DNA of 64,000 nucleotides from Favolaschia claudopus (lineage: Eukaryota; Basidiomycota; Agaricomycetes; Agaricales; Mycenaceae): NCBI GenBank assembly GCA_037176885.1, contig JAWWNJ010000053.1, positions 1,240,001 to 1,304,000 on the forward strand, read 5' to 3'. The notes below the pieces were generated by a model. The model saw nothing but the letters and a program-made list of their open reading frames with translations, did not search any database and was not told the origin of the DNA. A program made the position numbers and the translations under genes. Numbering within the stretch: position 1 is the first letter of the stretch; each line of letters starts with the position of its first letter. Below, one piece after another: positions 1 through 10,810 of this stretch.

Positions 1-23
1 TAGACGACAAGTAAATCGTTGTA

Positions 24-708
24 CAGTGGTGGCAAATAGAAATTGCCGTGGCTTTTTGATGAAAATCTGGCTGTATACTTCACCGAATGACCTCAAATAA
101 AATGTAGAGATAGGTATGTGATACTTTTGTACCTCTTAGATCAGTCAGCAATATATTATGCCCTGAGAATGCATCAATCATAGGATGATTTCCGATTTTT
201 GCCATATTCGGAAAAACACAATGAAATCTCAGGTAAAAGGTGTCATAATAGGATGAAAGTACTTAAAAAACAGTCCTAGTTTCCACTTTGGTTGAATGGA
301 ATTGACCCTGATTTGAGCTCACAGCAGCCGCTCAAAGTTGGCTATTTTCACACAAAATAGCTGAAAATGCAGAGAAAATAGCTAAAAGGACCAACTTCAA
401 GCAGCCGTTGTGAGCTCAAATGAGGTTCAATTCCAGTCAATCAAAGTGATAACTAGCATTGTTTTTCAAGTACTTTCATCCTGTTATGACACTTTTTTGC
501 TGAGGATACATTGAGCTTTTCCAGATATGGCAATAATCAGAAACTGTCCTGTTATTGATGCATCGTCAGGGCATAATAGATAGCTGAGTATTCTAAGTGG
601 TACAGTAGTATCATATATTTATCTCTACATCTTATTTCAGGTCATTCGGTGAAGTATACAGCAAGATTTTGGCCAAAAAGCCACGGCAATTTCTATTTGC
701 CACCACTG
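24..708. mobile_element. 685-bp palindromic MITE with TA duplication, inserted in the LINE RT motif
   Basis: Nearly the whole element is one imperfect inverted repeat, with arms of about 340 bp centred near 366. It starts CAGTGGTGGCAAATAGAAAT and ends with the reverse complement. TA stands on both sides (22-23 and 709-710). Ends beginning CAGTG with TA duplication are those of the Tc1/mariner superfamily. Removing the element and one TA rejoins the LINE RT frame exactly across FADDT. It has no coding capacity; the short open frames in it are chance. Confidence 0.9.
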
Positions 709-710
709 TA

Positions 711-2024
711 TCGTCGGCAAATAAGGAACATACCAGGTTCCTATCAGTTTCCGGAATCACTATCCCTTTGAGTTCAGCATTTCGAAGCTGGCATGCAAGG
801 GGTTCAATTGCCAAATTGAAAAGGAGGCATGAGAGAGGATCACCTTGCCTAACTCCTCGAAGAACTATAAATGGGTCGCTAAGCATACCGTTTACCATTA
901 CGACCGTGTTAGCATTTGTATACAGAGCCTTTATTAACTTGCAAAATCTGTCTGGGAAGTGCATATGGCCCAATACGCGGAGCAGATAATCGTGGTTGAT
1001 CTTGTCATATGCCTTTTCTTGGTCCAATGCTATCATGACGCCGTCTTCGTTCGCTGCTTCGGCATAATTCAGGAGGAATTTTGCGAGTTTCACTTGATCT
1101 TCAATTTTCCTCCCTTTCATAAATCCAGCCTGGTCGGGATGAACAAGGGCAGGGGCAACATCCATCAATCTGAGTGAATATGATTTTGTGAGCAGTTTGT
1201 AATCCGTGTTGAGCAGAGTAACAGGTCTATAGTTACTGATTAAAGACTTGTCACCTTTCTTGTAGAGTGGACAGAGCCAACCGTCGTTGAACTTCGTTCC
1301 TAGAATTATATCACGGACACCGATGTGCCTCGTAGAGACGCACCAATAGACCGAGGAGGTTGAAACTTTCGTCTGAAGAGCCCTTGCTCGATAGATACCG
1401 AATATCTAATATTTTAAAAAATTCATATGAAATGCCGTCGAGTCCAGGCGATTTCCCGTTCTTAGATAGTCTGAGGGCGGTTCGCAGGTCGTCTTCAGTC
1501 AAGGGCTTATTCATTAGGTCGTGTTGTTTTTCGGTCAACCGCACGTTACACTGTTCAAGGACAATTTCGGTCGCCATAAGCCTGCTATACTCATCTGGTA
1601 TGTCTTTTCTCTGAATCTCATCGTGATAGTTGCGAGCCATTCGGGCCATTCGTTTGGGCCAATTTTCAGAGCGGGGCTCTGGCTCGGTGACGTCAGGTAT
1701 CGAGTGCTTGAATTCGTGAATGATTTCTCGTGGATGGTAGCCTTTGGCAGAGTTTGTCCATAAAGTGGTTCGTAAAGTCTCACCTTCGATATCGTAACGT
1801 GCGCCAGAGGCTGCTTTCTTCGATTCTGCTCTGTCTTTGTGGGCGTCTTCAATTTTGCTTTCGAGGACTTGAATAATTTCCCAGCGGTCGGCGAGAGGTA
1901 TATCGTTATCATGTATGATCATCCGGAGCTGAGCTTTCCAGGTGCGAATATTCTGGGTAAATTCGTCAGTTATGAATCGGGTACAGTGTTTTCCAAACGT
2001 TGCTACATCACATTTGAATCTATA
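711..2024 (-). pseudogene. LINE ORF, reverse transcriptase part, frameshifted and interrupted
   Basis: After the TGA the frame continues through a linker to about 1313, where KNGKSPGLDGISYEFF marks the start of the RT palm. The sequence then shifts frame: TLLNTDYKLL, the QAGFMKGRKIEDQ block, ALDQEKAYDKINHDYL with the first catalytic Asp, RGVRQGDPLS and finally FADDT at about 711-725 with the catalytic Asp pair. The coding sequence stops there because a MITE is inserted in the codons after the Asp pair. The thumb and 3' part are outside the window. At least three lesions make the copy dead. Family assignment rests on motif order and is firm; the exact clade is not. Confidence 0.85.
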
Positions 2025-3539
2025 TCATAGCGTTTGAATATTTTCCGCCGAATCGGGGTCGGTTTCAGCTGTCCCGATGTCTTCAAGTAGCTTCTTTGCC
2101 AACTGTTGAACATGCAGCATGAATTTCGGAGTTTTGAGAAGGTATAGAGGCATACTCCATCGTCCCGGTCCCGGTTTTACCTCTGGTCTGCAGACAAGTT
2201 CTGTCAGAACCAATCGGTGGTCTGATTTGACGGCGCAATGGTTGATAGACCAATTCCGATATGTGTCGAACTCCGTACTGTCTACAAGCATGCGATCAAT
2301 GCGCGAATAGGATGAAATAACAAGGCCGCTGTCTTTATCCGTTCGATGTTGCCAACATGTATAGTCCCGGGTGTCCGGGAAGGTTGTTCGCCATCCGTCC
2401 TGCCAACGAAATAGCGCTTTCAATTTTTCAAACGAGGTCGAGACCTCATCACCTGTATTAGAAGAACGATCCATGGGATCTTCAACGAAGTTCCAGTCAG
2501 CTAAAGTTATGTTCGGTAACGGAAGATTCACATCTAATACCCATTTATTCCATAGATCATCCCATAATTTTCGTCGTTCAGCCGCCGAGTTAGGAGCATA
2601 GATATTGAGAAGCGTCAGAGTTTCGTCTTTGTGCCATGGGATACAGATCAACATCGCGCGGCCGGGTATTATAACATATTCACGAATATTGTCAGTATCC
2701 AGATATTTTTTATTGAGGATAAACGCGACACCGGCCGTAGAATTAGGCTTGAGAGGATGACCGGAGTTGAATATTTTGAACCACCGTTGGAAGATGTTGT
2801 TGAATTGAACCGATCCGTCAAGGTCGAGGTGTGATTCCTGAATGCCCAGAACTGCGATCTGGTTTTCATCGATAGTCTGTTTCAAAAATTTGAATTTATG
2901 ATCAGCATGGTGCATTGATTTGTTTTGGTCTCTACCGTTGATATTTAGAGAGCCGATCGTAATGCTCGATTTGAGGGATTTTCCGCCGTGCACAAGCGAA
3001 GGCGGTTTGCGTCTTTCTCGTATGTTTCTGATGGTTTCTGCCCACTTTTCATCGGGCTTCGTGAAGCTCTGTTGGGAATGCGGCCTGTCATTGTTATCAT
3101 TGAGGGTTTGGCTAGTTGTATCCGGCGCATTCATTTCATTCGAAGAGAATAATCGGGAACTTTGAAGTCCCTCCCCGTTTCCCGGAGGTCTATTCGACAT
3201 AACATGATTATCAGACTGTTGTCCAAGTCGCCGATCAGTCGCGGAAGCGGGAAGCAACCACGGCGAATCGGCATCAAGGTCATCAATCGATAGTGGAGAG
3301 AGACGGGTCTGCTCCTCGCCTATCGCTGTAATAGCCAGAGCAGAAGAACTACCACAGAGGAGGCCGCGTGTTGGGTAGTCGAGGCTAGGCCCCAGATCAC
3401 CACGACTCCTGCTGATTTCGCCCTCTGAACTCGCAGCCTGCAGGCACTGACGAGAGGGAAGCACCACATCCCCGAAACCCTCCCGTGAACCAGGAGGGCC
3501 CTCGGTGCAAAATCGGTTGTTGTTGTCGTTTTGGTCCAT
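2025..3539 (-). pseudogene. LINE ORF, N-terminal half: AP endonuclease domain
   Basis: This 504-codon open stretch begins with a low-complexity, Ser/Gln/Asn-rich leader of about 190 residues. The exonuclease-endonuclease-phosphatase fold follows, from about residue 195 to 440. Visible motifs in order are SLNINGR at its start, GIQESH with the metal-binding Glu, LADWNFVED, YSRIDRM and the closing SDHRLV with the catalytic Asp-His pair. This domain nicks target DNA so that the RNA can be copied at the break. The frame ends at a TGA near 2025, but the same frame continues directly into the linker and RT region, so the stop is a lesion rather than a natural end. Even if transcribed, only an endonuclease without RT would be made. 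Confidence 0.85.
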
Positions 3540-4786
3540 GAAAGAAGAGAAACGTTTAAAGACCGCCGTCTGAGAGGATACAGGTCAAGCTATCATGATG
3601 TGCACTTAACGATAATTTCATGTTGTTGAGGATAGCAGTGAGTGCAGGGCACGCAGCCAAACGATAGTGAGTGCCCATGAATTGTTCAGGAGTAACATCC
3701 ATTTAGCACAGCCAGAGATCAAAGAGAGAGACGGTGTATTCATTTGTAGCCCGTGTGAAGCTGAGAAACAGGCGATCGTGGTCGGCACAGTTTCCGGAGG
3801 TAGCGAGATAATAGAGCCTCGAGTGTCCAAGTATACCAGAAAGCTAGGGATGAGATGGGAGACGAGCAAGAGACGAGAATTGTCGTGCAAAGGTGGGACC
3901 GAGGCGGCGGGGACGTGTCATCGATGACATCATCCGCAGCAAGCTGCGTGGAGGGCGAGCGGGCGACGGCGGCGCCAGAGCGAGCATAGGGTGCAGGGGA
4001 AGCAGAAGGAATGAGCAGTTTGAAACGAACCTTGTCATTGAGCAAGTGATACAACCAAAATCCATCGCAATCTCGTAGAATAGTAAGCACTCTCAGTGCA
4101 GCCGTATAGGCTCAAAATCGGGCTCGTCGGCCTCGTTCCGCTCGTCGGCGGTGCTGCTCGAAGACAGCGCGGGTGTGGAGGTCACCCTTGGGTGCAAACC
4201 CTGGCTCACGCCCACCCTGACTCATCACCAACGCCGACCTCGGTGCCCCACGACGCTGGTTAAGCGTGGGAAACGGGGAGATGGTCGTGGTAACGGATCA
4301 AGATGCCTCCCTCGTCGATAATGTTACAGGCCGGGGGTTCAAGTTAAAGAGCAATGTTTACAAAAAGGGAAGGAGCCAGCCAGGAAGTAAAATTGGCATC
4401 GATCAATTTGCTATTGAGTAATATAGAGCCCCGGGTTGCGATCCTCCCGAGTGTTGACTGTAGGGTATGCATCGCAGTGATCGTTCCGGTATCTACGTAC
4501 AGTACCATTCCTGTTGCTCTGGTGAAAACACTGCATCTGACGAAGGAAAATTTATTGGGGGAGCTTGCTCCCCTTTTTATCCGAGCAGACACCAAATAGT
4601 GTTATGGCTGCTGTCAATCGCACGGCGCGGTTGCGGAGTGATAAGAACACAAGTGCTTTCTTCTTACACAATCTCACGTGTCAAAACTGCACCACTGTGC
4701 AATAATTGAAGAGAGCTAATAATACTCTGTGCCCACAAAAGTGACCGGAGATCCGCTTATTGCTTGCCAAATTTGTAGTATTTTCT
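3540..4786. other. No gene recognised
   Basis: Upstream of the LINE start lie only short overlapping frames without recognisable domains. At 4557-4573 is a perfect short hairpin (GGGGAGC...GCTCCCC) that recurs at 7381-7398 and 28938-28954 and looks like the end of a repeat family. Nothing else can be supported. Confidence 0.5.
4557..4573. repeat. GGGGAGC/GCTCCCC hairpin, repeat-family terminus, copy 1
   Basis: A GC-rich stem of seven pairs with a two-base loop stands directly after a run ATTG. The same hairpin, with the same flank on one side only, is found at 7381 and 28938. Sequence conservation stops at the hairpin, which suggests it is the end of a mobile repeat. Confidence 0.6.
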
Positions 4787-5149
4787 AGGACCCCGGTTTA
4801 TCCACCCAAATGCCAGATCCCGGTTCGGACAAATTTTGAGATGCCGTTCGGACAAAATTTCGGGGGACGGAGCCCAGGTACCTAGAGGCCGAGGACAAGC
4901 CGAGAGTCGAGGAAACAGCAAATTTCTTCAGAATCGGCGAGAAAATGCCTAGATTTGGTTGAAAGAACGCAAAAAACAGAAACATCGAACATTTTTGATG
5001 GTGGGAAGCAAGAAATCACCGCTTTTGGCGATTTACTGCATGATAGGCTGCATCCGGTTCGGACAAAAACTGCCAAATCTGGTTCGGACAAAAAATGGGG
5101 ATTTTGGCTGATTCGGGATCTAGCCTTCGAAGGGATAAACCGGGGTCCT
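4787..5149. mobile_element. 363-bp MITE with AGGACCCCGG ends
   Basis: The segment begins AGGACCCCGGTTTATCC and ends with its exact reverse complement. Inside, GGTTCGGACAAA occurs several times near both ends. There is no coding capacity. I do not see a clear target duplication, so the superfamily is open; the start AGGACC resembles the hAT-like MITE at 46822. Confidence 0.75.
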
Positions 5150-5239
5150 TATGTAACTAACTAGATCGAGTAATCCTTGCTTTATTTTTGCTCACAAAGC
5201 GGACTGTCTCTGCTCGGAGTCTGGATCAAGCGGAAATCC

Positions 5240-5342
5240 CTCGCATCACTCGGAGTCACAATATATCACGCATTTATTGATTACATCAAAACGCTCTCGA
5301 GCACAGCTTATTGCTTTTCGGTGACGGCTCTGATAAAAGGCC
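5240..5342. repeat. Inverted partial copy of the 7381-7500 repeat
   Basis: The stretch ending CACAGCTTATTGCTTTTCGG...CTCTGATAAAAGG is the reverse complement, with some divergence, of the bases next to the hairpin at 7381. It lacks the GC hairpin itself. Confidence 0.6.
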
Positions 5343-5428
5343 TAATGAGTGTTATCATTGCCTTTCGAGGTATGTAAGTTAGGGAGTTTTGAGGCCCGCA
5401 TATAGGTGGGAGTGTATCCAGAGCTGTT

Positions 5429-5733
5429 CTAGACGCGATCTGTGACTATATCTCCGCGGAGCTGGTAAGTGACGGGGTTGCGAATGATGTCGAAAGGTCC
5501 GTCGTACTTCATGAGCAGTTTCTTACCACGACCTCTCTCATCGCGCAAGAGATGAAGCGAATGGGGATTGAGTACAACAAAATCACCTTCCTCGTACTCG
5601 GTAAGAAGCCGTCCCTTGTTGTAAGCGCGCTTTTCAAAACCTGAGAAAGTAGCAAGGCTTCTTTTGCGCGGCTGCGATTCGCTTCGAATTCTTCGATCAT
5701 ATTTTGGGCTTTTTCATTGATCACAGGTGCACT
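5429..5733 (-). pseudogene. Ty3/gypsy Pol remnant (integrase C-terminus)
   Basis: Read on the minus strand across one frameshift, the sequence gives an alpha-helical stretch (NEKAQNMIEEFEANRSRAKE) followed by the integrase C-terminal domain. That domain has GDFVVLNPHSLHLL, then GRGKKLLMKYDGPFDII and NPVTYQL, ending at a stop at 5429. The block GxKLxxKYxGPFxII is characteristic of the Ty3/gypsy integrase C-terminal beta-barrel. No RT, RNase H or LTR is next to it, so it is an isolated fragment. Confidence 0.7.
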
Positions 5734-5749
5734 TTGTGGAGCACCGAAT

Positions 5750-7638
5750 TTTTGGCTTCAGACGGTCGATCTATCGAAGTTGAAGTCGAGATTATATTCG
5801 TTCCTGTGATTGGACAAGGCTTATGTACTATGCCGATAACAACCTATAGGGCTGTGGGGCTATCGGGCGCGATCGTGCCTGATTGCGCCCGAGTCCTCCC
5901 TATAAGGCAGGTGTCGGGCCGATGGCCTGAGACCCCCCGATAACAACCGATCGGGCACGACCGGGCCCGACAACAAAATAAATAAATTTGCGACATGGTT
6001 ACGGGGAATTAATCAAGTTTTCAAGTTGTAGAAAAAGAGAAAAAAAGAGGGAGAAAGAGGAGAGATTATTAGATACCTCTGCATGAATGTCCTCAAATTT
6101 CAGAGCTCCAACTTTGTTGCAGCGAGTGCAGTTTACAATTCGGCGTCTTGATTTCATCTTGAATCTTTTGCCATATCGAGTAAACATCAAGGAATTCTAT
6201 TCGGGTTTACGTCCCAAAACGACATAGGACCCAGCCAATGGTATTCAAGATTGGTAACGGGTGACGACACGGAAATCGCCGCCGTCAATTGCCACGAGTC
6301 GCGCCTCTCAGCACTCTCTCCTACTCTCTCACTTGGTCCCGTCTCGATGTCTCCTACGCGTCACACACTCTAACTCTTGGATTATCTATTCTTCTGGCTG
6401 TTCTCGGGCGAATACAGCCAAAACTCACTCTATACAAATCAGCACTTCGACACGCTCGGAATTTCGGCGACTCGACGATTCAACGCACTCTCAACGCAAC
6501 TCGGTACCTGTGGCTTTAACATGGCATCCAAGGAACTGTATAGCCGCAGCACAAGCATGAAGGTGTGCGATTGCCATTCTCGTTATCGTTCTCTTGCTAC
6601 ATAATTAGCCGCACCGGCCAACCTTCAACGGCGGTGTGGCAGCATTCGGGGTATTGGTTGAATCGGCATAAAGCCGTTATCGTTTAGTGGCTCGTGTACG
6701 TCGGGTGCGAGTGCGCATTCCATCCTACACGAGCCACTAGCAATGCCAACCTCCCTCGCTTGACGGTCCACACCTCCACGACAACGACGACGATAATTCT
6801 CATTTCACAACAGGGTCACAACTCATCAGCAACGTGTCGTTGGCAATTTCGGGTGGGGTTTCAACTCTTGAGTGTTGAAGGTCAGTTGTTTTGCGTCTGC
6901 GTGGGATCAGCATTGTGGAACCGCACACAAACGGCCGGCGCGGGTTCGCGCTTTATAATTACCCTTTGTGCGCGGTTATCGACGACTTGGCTCACGCTCA
7001 CTGCGAGAGGCACAATTCATCAAAGTATTGAAATACTACAGTATTCAGGTTGAAGGCAAGGTGAGGTTTTATTTACTAGGGTGGCCGGGCGTTCTTTGCC
7101 TTTATTCTTTCTCATTTTCCTCACCTTCTCGCACACCTCCCGCGGTCGTTCTTGATAGGTCAGTGGCTACAAATTTCAATGGGATTTTTACTTTCTCCGC
7201 GCCGCGCCATCAAGTAAAATCCAAGATTCAAACAGCTCGGATCCGAATCTATATCCAGTATCATTACTTTCCGGACTACCTCTGGCCTCAATGATTGCGC
7301 TGGCTTGACTCTACTTACTCCAATGGAGCCTAACACAACTCTTCCATTTGTGCATATTGGGGCTCAAGACTGGGTTAGTTGGGGGAGCTTGCTCCCCCTT
7401 TATCAGAGCCGTCACCGAAAAGCAATAAGCTGTGCTCTTGCACTTTTGATGGGTGTCGTAACTTCTGATGTGATTGATGAAGCCGTGATAAACTGTTGTT
7501 CCAGTGTAATGCCGCACTGTTCCTGCTGATCTTTTGGCAACACTGTTGATCGGAAGCATGTGCACTGATTGACCTACCCCCTCCCTGGCTCCCATGCACA
7601 AGCACTGAGTTCATGGGTTTCTAGCTATTGAATGTGTA
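5750..7638. other. No gene recognised
   Basis: About 1.9 kb holds only unsupported open frames on both strands. A T/C-rich tract with many ACTC words (6300-6420) and a short inverted repeat GGCTCGTGTA...TACACGAGCC (6689-6733) are visible. The hairpin-ended repeat at 7381-7500 lies in it. Confidence 0.4.
7381..7398. repeat. GGGGGAGC/GCTCCCCC hairpin, copy 2
   Basis: This is the longest version of the hairpin (18 bases). It is followed by CTTTATCAGAGCCGTCACCG, whose inverse is at 5300-5342. Confidence 0.6.
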
Positions 7639-8165
7639 CTCGGTATGACCAAAAGTAACCGGAATCACAAATTGCCTATATATGGCAAGCTAGCACACAG
7701 AACCGCTGGGAGGATTGGTACTGTAGTCATGGTAGAAGTATATGCTGTTGCATATGAAGTAGCTTGGGTCCACTGTGCTCTTTGTTGTGCGTCTATTTGA
7801 ATTGCAATTATATATGTTATGATGGTTGAACATTATGCCCAGTTTTTAACGTCTCACAAAAGGTGGAGGCTAGGATGCTAAATTCTGGCATTTCATGTAC
7901 ATTATCATAAGACCTAAATCCCATTTCTCAAGTATTCATTGACCCCATATCTGTCCAATTGCTATTTTAAAAACGCAGATATTGCCAAATTGGGAAATTT
8001 CTGAATTTCGAATATTTCTCTGGCTGCCCGATGTTCCAATCGGTGTTTATGTCATGCAAGTCGGAGAAAATATGCTATAGGTAAGAGCTGGACCCATCAA
8101 AGCTGGTTGACCATTGAAATTCCTATATAAATTCTACAATTCCGGTTACTTTTGGTCATGCCGAG
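7639..8165. mobile_element. 527-bp MITE, family CTCGG-TACCAAAAGTAACC, copy 1
   Basis: The left end is CTCGGTATGACCAAAAGTAA and the right end its inverse, with TA on both sides (7637-7638, 8166-8167). At least five similar elements of 523-888 bp and one isolated end occur in the window. Only the ends are well conserved between copies; the middles diverge. TA duplication points to Tc1/mariner or pogo enzymes. Confidence 0.85.
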
Positions 8166-8439
8166 TACTATTAGAGCAGGGAGGTATACTTTGCCGAAAT
8201 CATAAGTAACCATACCGAGAATTTTATCAATTTCTTCCGCCCTGTTCCCAACTTTTTTGCAATTCTCTGATTGCAGGATCAGGACTGTAGAATCTAAGAA
8301 GACAGTCTGAATTCGAATTTGCAGTAAAATCAGTTTGAACAGTCCGGCCTCAGGAGTATCCGCGTCCGTGATTTGCGCAAGGTCGCGACAACGACCGTGG
8401 TGACGGGAGACCAAAACGCAAAGTTCGGATCGAGACGGG

Positions 8440-8481
8440 GGTGCGTGACGCGGGACATCCGAATTGAACGTAATTATACGG
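8440..8481. repeat. Isolated right end of the CCGTAC-ended MITE family
   Basis: GTGACGCGGGACATCCGAAT and the following ACGTAATTATACGG match the right end of the MITE at 18235-18477 almost base for base. TA follows at 8482. A matching left end is not found upstream, so this is a truncated copy. Confidence 0.6.
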
Positions 8482-8971
8482 TAGTTTGCTCACCCACGAC
8501 AGGCGATCTCAAATCATTTCGTTTGGTTATGCTTGTGCCATTTCTTCTCAAAACATTTCAAACTATCCGGCTGACTTTTGACTGGGCATGTCAACCTGAA
8601 TCCCCCGTTGACTTGAATCCGGCAGAATCCGTGCTTTATGCTCATTATTCTGAAATCACTTAGATTCAGACATATAATCATAAAAGGTACACTATGTATG
8701 CCTCCAGTAGGTCAAAAGGTGATGAGAGCGCGATGAGCGGCCGTGAACAAGTGAGTCGGAGTCAGCTAGAGTATATTAGAGAGCTAGTCGACGTGGGGAG
8801 CAAGTGACTAGCGGGCAGCAAAAGTAACGAGCAGTATATAAGGTAGTGAAGGGGATGGTGATGGCGATGCGACGGGACGGGTGCAAAGGATGATGAAACG
8901 ACGAAAAGAAATCGGAACGGAGTGGAAGCTCACGGATCAATCTTACAACAGAATGGTCTCCCGTCGGCTTC

Positions 8972-9328
8972 TTGAAGGAGTCCGCCGACATGGGATTCCC
9001 ACACACACATCGCCAGATTGAGCAGCAGGCGAACGCGATACTGCAGGTGCAGAACGGGTCTGATTACAAGCCTGTAGGGAAGAAATGGGTCTTTGGCTTC
9101 TTGGATCGGCACCACGACGCGCTGCAGACCTTGTGGAGTAAATCTCTTGATATGCAGCGTGCGCGAAGCCTGAAACCAGAATCTGTCAAGTCTTGGACGG
9201 ATTTAGCACAGAAACTTGTTGTGGACATGGGAATCCCACCGGAGAGAGTGTATATAGACGAGAGCGGGTATCCAACCGGTTACACAGGGAAGGAGCGTGT
9301 CGTTGGCTCCAAGGCGGCGACAGATTGA
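8972..9328 (+). pseudogene. pogo/Fot1-type transposase fragment (DNA-binding half)
   Basis: The translated stretch contains VGKKWVFGFLDRH, then SLDMQRARSLKPESVKSW and MGIPPERVYIDESGYPTG. This is the Tc5/CENP-B type helix-turn-helix followed by the GIPPExVYxxDE(S/T)G block that opens the DDE domain of pogo transposases, with the first catalytic Asp in IDES. The frame then meets a stop after VVGSKAATD, and most of the DDE domain is missing: the next recognisable coding (EFYKEVEALEESRK, about 9368) belongs to the far C-terminus. The N-terminus is unclear because the listed start is inside a longer frame. Confidence 0.8.
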
Positions 9329-9463
9329 GCAAAGCTTTTCAAAGGGAAGGCTAATTCTCTCTTCTGACGAGTTTTACAAGGAGGTGGAGGCGCTGGAAGA
9401 GTCGAGAAAGTCGAGGGAGGCATCAGTGCATAAGTGCCTCAGTCGTGCAACTGCTGCTGAATA

Positions 9464-9989
9464 CTCGGTGTGACCAAAAGTAACCGGAATCGGAAATTGC
9501 GTGTTTTCAACCAGATTTTGTGGGTGACTGCTGGGCAAACTGACCCCATCGGCAGTGTATAAGCGTATACCATTGCATACAAGGCAGGCAAAAGGTTGCA
9601 TGGTTTCTTTGTCCGATTATTACACATTCTTTTTATGTATGCTTTGAGGCGGGAAATTGGTGTGCCGAGTTCCCTCCCTCTCTGAACAACGGGAAACACC
9701 TCCCAACCTTAAATATTGGATCTATAGACTATTGGGATACTAAGCACCTTTCTGAAGTACTTACTGGCTCGAAACTCTGGCATCTCCCTTCAGACAGCGC
9801 AAATATTTCCAAATTGGTCCACTTTCAAAGATTAAATCACCAACTCAAAACAAAACATTGCATGCCATGCCCATACCATGGAAGTCGTAGAAAAAATGAT
9901 TTAGAGGAGCCCTGTATCACTTGAAGTTGTTTGAGTTTTGGAATTCCGCTCTAAAAAGCCAAATTCCGGTTACTTTTGGTCACACCGAG
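9464..9989. mobile_element. 526-bp MITE, CTCGG family, copy 2, in the pogo remnant
   Basis: Ends CTCGGTGTGACCAAAAGTAA and its inverse, with TA on both sides (9462-9463 and 9990-9991). On the two sides the pogo C-terminal coding continues, so the MITE is younger than the pogo copy. Confidence 0.85.
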
Positions 9990-10381
9990 TACACGCGACT
10001 GGGTGAGGTAGAGGACGCATACTCAGCATTACCAAAAGTAACCGGATTTAGAAATGCCTTGCTTGCAACCAGCTAATACAGTTAGCAGTTGGTTCAACTG
10101 GTGGGAGAGGGGGGGGATGGTCATACAGTTGCGGCGAAATTAAATGCATTACCATATAGGGAAGTTTTCAACAGTTTTGGGGGTTTTCGCCTCTGATACG
10201 CAAAAAACAGAGCTCAGAGTATTGCATGACATTCAGAATATGTCTGGGTGAGTATATGCGCACTTCAAGCAGGAAATTCTGATCAGAAACAGTCCAATAA
10301 GTATCATACAAGTCAGTCAATTGTAAGAGAAATGACCCTTTCCCTTGCGATCTCGAGCATCATGAGCTTGAAATAGCGGGT

Positions 10382-10570
10382 TTGTGCGAAGCGACCCGGG
10401 TCGCTTTGGACCGCTCAGATCTCGACAACGAGCAGTCTCAGGTCTGAAGTCCCCAGCGACCTCGGAGTGCCCTAGGGCAATCACTCTTCTAGGTCGCTTA
10501 GAGCTCACACCTGGTATCTTTTGTTGCGGAGATCTGAGCGGTCGAAAAGCGACCTGGGTCGCTCGCACAA
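10382..10570. mobile_element. 189-bp MITE with TTGTGCGA-GCGACC ends
   Basis: TTGTGCGAAGCGACCCGGGT at the left is mirrored by ACCCAGGTCGCTCGCACAA at the right, and the pairing goes on through CGACCGCTCAGATCTC. No target duplication is evident. A lone right end of the same family lies at 14851-14903. Confidence 0.7.
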
Positions 10571-10589
10571 GCTCTCTAATATACTTACA

Positions 10590-10810
10590 TGGATGGTCTG
10601 GCGGACCAAGGGGATTGGCAAAAGGTGATCTCATCAGTCACATGTCTCCTCATTCTCTTCGTCTCGCCCACCTCCGCACATCGCGCTTTTGGCGCGGCGA
10701 CTCCGTCTCTTTGAGACTTTCCCTTGTCCAGTCCCCCTCCATGACCCTGAGTCTTGTCCCCTGCTACTAGTCTTCTCCTCCCGTCGCTGTTATCCCTCTT
10801 TTTCTCGTGT
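10590..10810 (+). repeat. Split direct repeat A1
   Basis: About 220 bp starting TGGATGGTCTGGCGGACCAA, repeated as A2 at 13261-13479 with few changes. It forms the 5' terminus of the Ngaro-like element. Confidence 0.85.

Larger units (their letters stand above)
1..3539 (-). mobile_element. Broken non-LTR retrotransposon (LINE) running off the left edge
   Basis: On the minus strand an AP-type endonuclease is followed by a reverse transcriptase in the usual LINE order. The reading frame starts at an ATG at 3539. It is broken by an in-frame TGA near 2025, by a frameshift near 1313 and by the 685-bp MITE at 24-708. The first 21 bases of the window, read on the minus strand after removing the MITE, continue the RT in frame, so the 3' end of the element lies outside the window. 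I cannot place the 5' end more exactly than just above 3539. This order of domains fits fungal LINEs of the Tad1/L1 kind; the clade is inference. Confidence 0.85.
8708..10020 (+). mobile_element. pogo-type DNA transposon, internally deleted and interrupted
   Basis: The 5' untranslated part (8708-8965) is repeated almost identically at 25212-25450. It is followed by the DNA-binding half of a pogo transposase and, after a large internal deletion, by a C-terminal coding remnant (EALEESRKSREASVHK, then after the MITE TRLGEVEDAY). Two MITEs of the CTCGG family have landed in it, at 9464 and 10022. The right end is not identified. Without the catalytic core the copy cannot be autonomous. Confidence 0.7.

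Noticed and set aside
3740..4090. Minus-strand frame of 116 codons
   Set aside because: No domain, no supported start and overlapping open frames on both strands; composition explains it.
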